Shown here piece after piece: positions 1 through 6,300 of a stretch of 12,554 bases of DNA (within the stretch, counting starts at the first letter, position 1; every line of letters begins with the position of its first letter). The notes below the pieces were generated by a model, which did not search any database, had not been told where the DNA came from, and saw only the letters and a program-made list of their open reading frames with translations. The position numbers were made by a program, and so were the translations under genes. Source of the stretch: Propionibacteriaceae bacterium (GTDB taxonomy: Bacteria; Actinomycetota; Actinomycetes; Propionibacteriales; Propionibacteriaceae); assembly GCA_020438595.1 (NCBI GenBank), contig JAGQUI010000035.1, forward strand, positions 1-12,554. Direction: 5' to 3'.

Positions 1-1
1 C

Positions 2-667
2 GCGCTGTGGGCGTTCCCCGACGTCGACCTCCGGGACCGGCCCGGTGTCGGGCAGCGCAGCGTCGCCGAGCGGATCCTGGTCGGCTGGGCGGCGCCATCG
101 GACGCGCTGGCCCGGGAGCCGGTGCCCGGCCCGGTGGACGCGTCCCGGCTGGCCGGCTTCACTCCCGCGCGACGGCAGTCGTTCCTGACCGGACGGGCGG
201 TCGTGGGCCGGCTGCTTGGTTCGCTGTACCCCGGTTCGGTGGCGTGGACGCTCGACACGGCGTCCGGTGAGGACGGCGCGGCGGGGGTGGGGCCGCTGCT
301 GGTTCGCGGCGTGCCTGCGCTGGCGTCCGTTGCCTACGCGGACGGCGTGGTGGTCGCGGTGGCCGCCGCGGCGAACCGGGCCTCCCGGATCGGCGTGGAC
401 GTGGAGCGCCTCGACCCCGCCCGGGCTACCGAGGTGGCGAAGGCCCTCGGCGTGCCCGTCGACGGTGCGCTCGCCCGCTGGACCCTCTCCCACGCGGTGC
501 TCAAGGCGGGCCGGCACGGCCGCCGGGCCGACGTCGGGCTGGTCCGGATCGGGGGCGGGACGGGCCGGGTCGAGGGCTCGCCGGCGACCTATCGCCTCGC
601 CGGGGTCGAGGGTCCGAAGGGCTACGCGATCGGCGTCGCCTGGCAGCCGACCGGACGCGCGCGGTAG
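2..667 (+). CDS. 4'-phosphopantetheinyl transferase-like protein, 5' end cut by window
   Basis: The reading frame is open from base 2 to a TAG at 665-667, so the start lies to the left of the window; the GTG at 122 is probably internal. Seen: an R-x-x-F-L-T-G-R-A-type helix early on, then the I-G-V-D-V-E motif (Asp codon 398-400, Glu codon 404-406), then W-T-L-S-H-A-V-L-K-A-G (Trp codon 479-481, Lys codon 503-505). In Sfp-type transferases, which move phosphopantetheine from CoA to a carrier-protein serine, the Asp and Glu of GxDxE bind Mg2+ and a W-x-x-K-E-x-x-x-K helix follows. Here the K-E pair is S-H, and the usual SLSH-like strand is also unclear (A-S-V-A-Y). Fold assignment is fairly good; enzymatic activity is doubtful. 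It overlaps the next gene by one base, suggesting coupled translation. Confidence 0.72.
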   Translation, partial: ALWAFPDVDLRDRPGVGQRSVAERILVGWAAPSDALAREPVPGPVDASRLAGFTPARRQSFLTGRAVVGRLLGSLYPGSVAWTLDTASGEDGAAGVGPLLVRGVPALASVAYADGVVVAVAAAANRASRIGVDVERLDPARATEVAKALGVPVDGALARWTLSHAVLKAGRHGRRADVGLVRIGGGTGRVEGSPATYRLAGVEGPKGYAIGVAWQPTGRAR

Positions 668-2133
668 TGCCGGTGCCCGGTCACTGCCACCTCCGCGGCT
701 GGTTCGCGTGGTCGCTCGGCCTGCTCGTCTGCATGGCCGGGCTGGTGCGCGTCGCGTACCTGGCCGCTCGCCCCGGGATCGCGATCGGCGCCGTGCCCGA
801 CGACGCCTTCTACTACCTCAAGCTGGCCGACAACCGTGTCCTCCTCGGCACCTGGACCCTCGACGGGGTGTCCACGACGTCCGGCTTCCACCTGCTGCAC
901 GCCCACCTTCTGGGGCTCGTCGACCTAGTCCAGGGCCCGATGGGCGGCGACTGGATCAGGATGCTCGCCGTGGTGGGCGTCATTGCCTCGATCTGCCTGG
1001 GCCTGGCCGCCGCGCTGGTCGCGCTGGCCGCGGGCCGGGCCTTCGGCTCGGGGGCGTGGGTCGCGCCGGTGGTGCTGTCCCCGCCGTTGCTGATGTTCGC
1101 GACGATGCTGATGGAGTCGCACCTCGTCGTCCTCGCGGCCGCGGCGACGCTCTACGTCGCCTCGGGCACGTCCGTGCTTGCGTCGCGCGCCCGGCCGGGG
1201 GTGGTGCTGCTGGGTCTCCTCGCCGCACTCACGCGCAGCGACTTCCTGCTGCTCCCGCTCGTGCTCTGGCTGGCCTGCGCGCTCCACCGCAGGTCCGACC
1301 CGGCCCGCTTCCAGCGCACCGGCCTGCTGCTGCTCGGCGGGTCGGCCGGCATGGTCGTGACGGCCGCGCACACCTGGCTGGTGTCCGGCACCCTGCTGCA
1401 GAGCAGCGTGCGGACGAAGCTCGCCTGGACCGAGCCGGGGCCGTGGACGATCAGCGTGGTGCTCAACGTCGTCGTCCTCGTCGTGGTCGCGGGCCATGCG
1501 GTCCTCGCCGCGCGGCGGGGACGTTCGATCGCGCTGCTCTCGGACCCGCTCGCTCTCGGCGCCCTGATGTCGATCATCGGCTACGGCGCGCTCTACCTGC
1601 TGACCGGGAAGGGGCTGCAGCCGTGGTACGCGGCGTCGCTGATGATGCCGCTCGCGTTCGTCCTCGCGGCGCTCGGCGCCCGGGTGGCCCCGCGGCTGCG
1701 GCGGGTGGTCGCCGCCGTGGTCGCCGTCGGCTGCCTCGCGCTCAGCCTCGGTCAGCTCGGCCAGCAGCTCTGGCCCTGGCAGATCGGGATGCTCCACGCC
1801 GCCGAGAAGCTGCGGGCCGACCCTGACATCACGCACATCGGATCGTGGAACGCGGGCATCCTCTCGGTGGTCTCGGGCAAGCAGGTGACCAATCTGGACG
1901 GACTGGTCGACGACGACGCGGCGAGCGCGAACGAGCAGGGCCGGCTCCTCAACTACCTGCGCCGGCGGCAGATCAGCGACGTCGTCGACCACGTCGACGC
2001 GATCACCCGCCAGGAGGGCGGCCTGCCGGACGAGGCACTGGTCCGCTGCCTGCAGCCCGTCGCGGTGCTCGGCGAGCCCGATGACCCGATGGCAGGCTCG
2101 GGACCGGTCACGCTGTTCCGGCTCGACTGCTGA
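667..2133 (+). CDS. GT-C-type polytopic membrane glycosyltransferase
   Basis: A 488-residue protein starting at a GTG whose first base is the last base of the upstream TAG (TAGTG). Seen: a first hydrophobic helix at about residues 12-34, then P-D-D-A-F-Y-Y (44-50) and T-L-D-G-V-S-T-T-S-G-F-H (64-75) in the first external loop, followed by a long run of hydrophobic segments to about residue 375 and a soluble C-terminal part. Around residues 393-416 it has W-N-A-G-I-L-S and N-L-D-G-L-V-D. Paired acidic residues in the first loop followed by a TxDG...GFH block are typical of GT-C lipid-phosphate-sugar-dependent transferases, which act at the membrane on lipid-linked sugars, and the WNAG...NLDGLV tail recurs in actinobacterial members. 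The donor and acceptor cannot be told. The upstream overlap suggests an operon with the transferase-like gene. Confidence 0.75.
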   Translation: MPVPGHCHLRGWFAWSLGLLVCMAGLVRVAYLAARPGIAIGAVPDDAFYYLKLADNRVLLGTWTLDGVSTTSGFHLLHAHLLGLVDLVQGPMGGDWIRMLAVVGVIASICLGLAAALVALAAGRAFGSGAWVAPVVLSPPLLMFATMLMESHLVVLAAAATLYVASGTSVLASRARPGVVLLGLLAALTRSDFLLLPLVLWLACALHRRSDPARFQRTGLLLLGGSAGMVVTAAHTWLVSGTLLQSSVRTKLAWTEPGPWTISVVLNVVVLVVVAGHAVLAARRGRSIALLSDPLALGALMSIIGYGALYLLTGKGLQPWYAASLMMPLAFVLAALGARVAPRLRRVVAAVVAVGCLALSLGQLGQQLWPWQIGMLHAAEKLRADPDITHIGSWNAGILSVVSGKQVTNLDGLVDDDAASANEQGRLLNYLRRRQISDVVDHVDAITRQEGGLPDEALVRCLQPVAVLGEPDDPMAGSGPVTLFRLDC

Positions 2134-2143
2134 GCCCATGGGT

Positions 2144-2174
2144 CGGCACGGTGGACGGTGGTCGGGACGTGCCG
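2144..2174 (+). terminator. Possible hairpin after the glycosyltransferase gene
   Basis: CGGCACG (2144-2150) and CGTGCCG (2168-2174) form a 7-bp perfect stem with a 17-nt loop, 10 bases after the stop codon at 2133. No T-run follows, so this is only a weak candidate terminator. The rest of 2134-2322 holds no convincing gene; it contains two copies of CAGCCGAGGC (2276-2285 and 2301-2310). Confidence 0.25.
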
Positions 2175-2322
2175 GCGCAGGGCCGATGGCCGTTCGACGC
2201 GTCGGGGCGGCCCGTGGTGCCGCGCAGGCGATCACTCCCGCAGCGTCTCCCGCACGAGGGAGGGCCAACGCTCACCAGCCGAGGCCAGAACGGCAGGCAT
2301 CAGCCGAGGCAACCCAAACAGA

Positions 2323-2367
2323 TGGCGACCCCAGCAAGATTCGAACTTGCGACACAAGGTTTAGGAA
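2323..2367 (-). other. 3' half of tRNA-Arg(CCU): probable attachment site (att) of an integrated element
   Basis: Read on the minus strand from 2367 to 2323 the order is: anticodon loop TTCCTAA with CCT anticodon, 3' anticodon strand ACCTT, variable region GTGTC, T stem GCAAG, T loop TTCGAAT, T stem CTTGC, acceptor strand TGGGGTC, discriminator G and encoded CCA. The T stem pairs perfectly. The bases before the anticodon loop (CGCGG) do not pair with ACCTT, and no D arm is present upstream, so homology stops at the anticodon loop. A fragment running exactly from anticodon loop to CCA is what tyrosine-integrase integration into a tRNA leaves at the distal junction. The tRNA 3' end faces left, so the element should extend to the right, with the intact tRNA at its other end outside the window. 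Confidence 0.72.
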
Positions 2368-2492
2368 CCGCGTTCCATTAGGGCCGTGACTAGCACATAT
2401 AGCACGCCCGACAGGGGTCGTGCGATGGCCGTGCCATAGTGAATTTCGAAAAGTTGAGCACCCCTTGCGGGCTACGAATCGGCTCGATCCGA

Positions 2493-2508
2493 GGGCCGCC
2501 GGCGGCCC
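2493..2508 (-). terminator. Perfect 16-bp palindrome after the toxin gene, possible terminator
   Basis: GGGCCGCC followed directly by GGCGGCCC is a perfect inverted repeat 33 bases beyond the toxin stop. As a hairpin it would have a 6-bp GC stem with a CCGG loop. No T-run follows on either strand. It lies between the att fragment and the toxin gene, so it could instead be a protein-binding site. Confidence 0.3.
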
Positions 2509-2541
2509 CGTCGCCATCCTGCCACGGACTTTGTCCCGGGC

Positions 2542-2808
2542 TCACTCGTAGTGGGTCCACATGCGCAGGACGTGGACGGTGTGTTCCTCGGCGAGTACCT
2601 CGTAGACGAGGCGGTGCTGGATGTTGATCCGCCGGGAGTAGCACCCGGCCAGGTCGCCGACCAGCTTCTCGTAGCGAGGCGGATTCGCGAACGGGTCTTC
2701 GCCGATGATGGCCAGGAGTTCCTGGGCCTTCGGCTTCAGCCCTGAGGAGGCGAGCTTCCTGGCGTCCTTCTGGGCCGCCTTCGAGAACACCAACCGCCAG
2801 GTGGTCAC
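2542..2808 (-). CDS. yoeB: YoeB/Txe-type toxin (RelE superfamily ribosome-dependent mRNA interferase)
   Basis: An 88-residue protein of the usual YoeB length. Seen: the N-terminal strand M-T-T-W-R-L-V-F-S, a helical middle, D-P-F (58-60), then L-x-G-D-L-A-G-C-Y-S-R-R-I-N and H-R-L-V-Y-E-V, ending with W-T-H-Y-E. The SRRI-N..HRLVY block and the C-terminal His-Tyr are the family's hallmark; in E. coli YoeB the matching Arg, His and Tyr belong to the active site. The known role is cleavage of mRNA in the ribosomal A site unless neutralised by the antitoxin. The start is a GTG at 2808-2806, overlapping the antitoxin TGA as GTGA, so translation is coupled to the antitoxin. All expected catalytic residues are present and it is probably active. 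Confidence 0.9.
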   Translation of the reverse strand: MTTWRLVFSKAAQKDARKLASSGLKPKAQELLAIIGEDPFANPPRYEKLVGDLAGCYSRRINIQHRLVYEVLAEEHTVHVLRMWTHYE

Positions 2809-3047
2809 CAGTCGAGTTCCTCCGAGCCCTCGTCGAGCCCCTCGGCGCGTGCCTGCCGGATCGACTCGGTGAAGCCCGGCACGTTCGCCAGCAGCAGCGT
2901 CTCCTGAATGGCGCGCCAGTCATCCTCGCCGACCAGGACGGCGTTGCCCCGCTGGCCGGTGATGGTCAGCGGCTCGGACTCCTCGTTGACCTGATCGATC
3001 AGGCGATACAGGTTCGCCCGGGCAGCGGTCGCACTCACAGCAGTCAT
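2805..3047 (-). CDS. yefM: YefM/Phd-type antitoxin
   Basis: An 80-residue protein from an ATG at 3047 preceded by a strong ribosome site (GGAGG, within 3055-3059). Seen: S-A-T-A-A-R-A-N-L-Y-R-L-I-D-Q-V-N (5-21), then E-P-L-T-I-T-G-Q-R-G-N-A-V-L-V (25-39), the Phd/YefM N-terminal DNA-binding and dimer fold, followed by an acidic C-terminal tail ending G-S-E-E-L-D-W, which in this family wraps and inhibits the toxin. The frame is open far upstream, but the match to the family begins at this methionine. Known role: binds the toxin and represses its own operon. The palindrome at 3068-3085 is the likely operator. The toxin gene follows with a 4-base overlap. Confidence 0.92.
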   Translation of the reverse strand: MTAVSATAARANLYRLIDQVNEESEPLTITGQRGNAVLVGEDDWRAIQETLLLANVPGFTESIRQARAEGLDEGSEELDW

Positions 3048-3065
3048 CTCTCCACCTCCCCGACC

Positions 3066-3094
3066 AGCGTACGTGATCACGTACGAGAATCCAA
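3066..3094 (-). promoter_or_regulatory. Candidate promoter of the antitoxin-toxin operon
   Basis: On the minus strand TTGGAT (3094-3089) is followed after 17 nt by TACGCT (3071-3066), fitting a loose actinobacterial -35/-10 pair (TTGNNN, TANNNT). The ribosome site and ATG of the antitoxin follow closely. The spacer is almost entirely the 18-bp palindrome. The boxes are weak matches; the spacing is what supports the call. Confidence 0.5.
3068..3085. promoter_or_regulatory. 18-bp perfect palindrome, likely antitoxin operator
   Basis: CGTACGTGATCACGTACG is identical to its reverse complement. It sits 21 bases upstream of the antitoxin ATG and fills the spacer of the candidate promoter, so bound protein would block RNA polymerase. 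YefM/Phd antitoxins are known to autoregulate through short palindromes; binding here is inferred. Confidence 0.7.
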
Positions 3095-3112
3095 GGTCGG
3101 TCGATGGCGACG

Positions 3113-3328
3113 TCACGAGGCCCACCAGGTGGCGTTGGGGACGGGCGTGAAGAGCTGCTCCAGCGCCGGCGCCGGGATCCGGATCAGCCGGGCGCCGCTG
3201 TGGACGGCAGGCAGGGCGCCGGAGCGGATGCGGCGACGCAGGGTCATCACGCTGACGTGGTACCGCTCGGCGGCCTCCTGCAGCGTGAGGTACTCGACGG
3301 GCTGGGCGGCGACATGACGGACGCTCAT
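3113..3328 (-). CDS. Excisionase-family helix-turn-helix protein
   Basis: A 71-residue protein from an ATG at 3328 with an AGGAG ribosome site about 8 nt upstream. Seen at about residues 13-51: Y-L-T-L-Q-E-A-A-E-R-Y-H-V-S-V-M-T-L-R-R-R-I-R-S-G, then A-V-H-S-G-A-R-L-I-R-I, the winged MerR-like HTH_17 fold of excisionases and related small DNA-binding proteins. It begins 26 bases after the relaxase stop, so the two are probably one operon. In actinobacterial integrated elements such a protein usually precedes a tyrosine integrase and directs excision; here the next genes toward the att site are the toxin-antitoxin pair, with no integrase. It could instead be a transcriptional regulator of transfer. 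Confidence 0.82.
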   Translation of the reverse strand: MSVRHVAAQPVEYLTLQEAAERYHVSVMTLRRRIRSGALPAVHSGARLIRIPAPALEQLFTPVPNATWWAS

Positions 3329-3354
3329 GGTTGTTCTCCTCTGGTGGTCGGGTT

Positions 3355-6300
3355 TCAGATGGGGATGCCTCGGTCGTGGTGGTGGTCGATGCCAGGGACT
3401 GGTGGTGGTGGCCGACGTGGGGTGGCGTGCTCGTGGGTGGGGGTGATGTGTTCGCTGGTGTAGTCGTGCCGGTGGACTCGCCATTCGAGGGTGGCGGCGA
3501 TGCTGCGGACATGGACGGGTCCGTCGTGGAGGGCTTGGTCGAGGATGGCGGCGGCGTCTCCGCCGAGTCCTTGGATGTCTTCGAGGTGGGCGGCGAGGAG
3601 GGGGAGTGCGGGGTCGCCGGCGAGGTGGCGGGCGAGGTGTTGGAGTTGGGGCCACCAGGGGGTGATGTCGGGCATGCCGGCGTCGGTGAGCCGGTGGTCG
3701 AGCTGGTGTTGCCAGCGGGTGCCGGCGGTGGTGGTGGCGGGTGGTCCGGTGGGGCGGAGGTCGTGATCGGGGACGTTGTTGGCGGTCCGCCAGGTGCGCA
3801 GGTCGGCGGCGAGCTGGTCGGGGAGGCGGAGGCGGGTCTGCCAGGCAGGGGTCTGTTCGGGGTCGGAGTGGCGGAGCTGGCCGGCGATTTGGGTGACCTG
3901 GTCGGTGCGGGCACTGAGGTAGGGGCCCCAGGTGGGGTCGTCGGTGAGCTGGTGGGGGATGCCGGGGAGCCAGGGGAGTGGCCCGACCGGGAGGTGCCGT
4001 GTGGGGTCGATGCGCCAGTCGAGGACGGCTGCGGCGTCGTGGGCGCCATCGAGGCTGTCGGCGTTGGCGGCGTCGCGGAGAACCGCGATCGGGTCAGTGC
4101 CGGTGGCGGCGATCTGGAGGAGATGCGCGCGGAGGGTCGGCCAGGCGGGTTCGCTGGTGAGCCACAGCACGATCTGGTCGGCCTGCTCGTCGAGGGCCTT
4201 CACTTTGTCGGGGCCGAGGTGGTGTTCGCAGGCTGCGCCGAGCCCGTCGAGGTACTTCGCGACCGCCGGGGCGAGTTGGGCGGATGGCTCGTGGGCGTGT
4301 CGCTGGTGGCTGCTGGCCGACAGGGCGGTCTCGTCGTGGGCAAGGACGTGTTCGAGGATGTCTTCGGCGGCCCGGGTGGTGAGGGTGTCGTAGTCGATGG
4401 GGTCGGGCAGCCCGTCGCCGGTGACGGTGATGTGGAGGTGGTTGGCGTGCCGGCCGCGGCTGGCGGCGGTGTAGAGCTGTTGGCGGGTTTCGTCCCCGGT
4501 GATGAGGGTGTGGCTGGTGTCGGCGGTGACACCTTGGGCGGTGTGGATGGTGGTGGCGTAGCCGAGTTCGGTCCAGGCCTCCACATAGTCGGCCGGTAGC
4601 CGGACGCTGCGAGCGTGGTGCAGGTCGGTGGCGGTGAGGGAGCCGTCGGCGTGGATGCGCTGGATGGTCCAGCGGTCGCCGTTGGTGACCCAGGTGCCGT
4701 TCCGCGTCCTGAGTGCCCGGTTGTTGCGGCGGGTGATGATCACGTCCCCAGCACTCGCGCGGTTGCCGTCGGCCAGAGCGATCTCCCGACCCGGCGCTGC
4801 TCCGTTGAGGCGCATGGTGCGGGCGTGGTGGTTGAGTTGGGCGGCGAGGTCGCGGGTAGGAGCGAGCATGATCGCGTCGAGGCCGGCGCGCCGGTCACGG
4901 GCCCAGGCGGTCAGGACTTGGCTGGTGATGCTGGCCGCGTCGGCGGGGTGGAGCCGGTTGTTGTCGGCGTAGAACGCGATTGCGGTGGGGTTGCCGGTGC
5001 GCAGGGCGAGGCTGGCGGCGGCTTCGGCGGGGTCGCTGAACCGGAGGACTTCTTCGAGGCGAACGGTGCCGGGTGTGTGGGCGAGATCGGTGAGGATGCC
5101 GCCGGCGGCGACGGCGGTGAGTTGGTGGTCGTCTCCGATGAGCCGGACGCTGCCACCGAGGGTGGTGATGTGGGTGACGATCCGGTCCAGGGTTGGGGTG
5201 TCGGCCATCCCGGCCTCATCGATCAACACCAGCGTGTCGCGGGTGATCGTCTTGGTCCAGTCGGGGGCCCGGTCGGGGTGGTCGAGGCTGTCGAGGAGTT
5301 TGGCGAGGGTGTCGCAGGGTGCGGTGTCGAGGTGTTCGGCGAGGATGTGCGCGGCGGCGGCGGCGGGGGCGAGTCCGATGATGGTGCCGCCGCTGCTGGT
5401 CCAGGCGTCGGCGAGGACTTCAAGGGCGGTGGTCTTGCCGGTGCCGGCCGGTGCGATGGCGAGTTGGAGTTGGCGTCCGGAGGTGGCGAGTTCGCGGACG
5501 AGCTGGGCCTGCCCGTCGTTGAGGGTGGTGCCGTTGGCGACGGATTCGAGCAGGGCCAGCTCGACGAGCTGGGGGTCGATGGTGCGTCCGTTGGTGAGCT
5601 GGGCGGTGGCGAGGAGGTTCTTCTCGGCGGCGATGATGCGCCCGGAGCTGTAGGTGGTGGCCCCGGCCAACTCATACACGCTGTGTCCGTCGCGGCGTCG
5701 CAGCGCCTCGGGCGCGGTGACCGGGTCGTCGGGGTCGAGCTGGAACGAGTTCGTATGGAGGACCAGGTCGACGACGTGGTCGACGACCGGCTCGATCTGT
5801 TCCGGTGCCAGGCCCAGGCCGGCGAGCTGGCGCAAGGTTTCGGCGCGGACGTGCCAGCCCTGCCACGTCGCCCGGCTGGCCTCGACCTCGGCAGTCACCG
5901 AGGCCGCGAGCTGCTCCAGCCATTCCGGGCTCAGGATCACCGCCGGGTGAGAGCGGGGCGTGAGTGCCTGCCGGAGCATCTGGTCGACACCCTGCGGGCC
6001 GAGGTGCTGGTCGGCCTGGGCGCGCCAGGTGGCGCGTTGTTCGGCGAGGGTGCGGGGTTCGTGTTTCGGGTCTCGGGTTGCGAGGTTGGCCTGCTGGGCG
6101 AGGTGGATCATCTCCAGCCCGGTCGGTGGGCGGCCGTGCGCGGTGCGGAACTTGGTCGCCAGGTTCGCGGCCTCGGCCTCGATGTCGACCCGCCGCGACG
6201 ACCACCGGGAGCACAGGGTGGGGTCGATGCCGTCGATCTCCCACACCGGACGCCGGCCGTTGCGGGAGGGGCGGGCGACCCAGCGGACGCCGAGGGTTTC

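Noticed and set aside
216..1826. Plus-strand 536-codon open frame across both left-hand genes
   Set aside because: Arg/Pro-rich out-of-frame reading of two genes with clear family motifs in other frames.
925..2268. Minus-strand 447-codon open frame
   Set aside because: Antisense to the membrane glycosyltransferase; extremely Arg/His/Gln-rich low-complexity product.
2323..2419. A complete tRNA using GACCCCT at 2419-2413 as the 5' acceptor strand
   Set aside because: Six bases would pair with the acceptor strand, but the gap is 97 nt, there is no D arm, and the bases before the anticodon loop cannot form the anticodon stem. A chance match is more likely than a full tRNA.
2805..4049. 414-residue minus-strand protein ending in the antitoxin
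   Set aside because: Only the last 80 residues match a family. The upstream part is Pro/Ser/Thr-rich out-of-frame translation of the relaxase and excisionase genes, and a strong ribosome site marks the internal ATG at 3047.
3331..4599. Plus-strand 422-codon open frame rich in Gly, Val and Glu
   Set aside because: Antisense shadow of the relaxase C-terminus, low complexity, with no recognisable domain.
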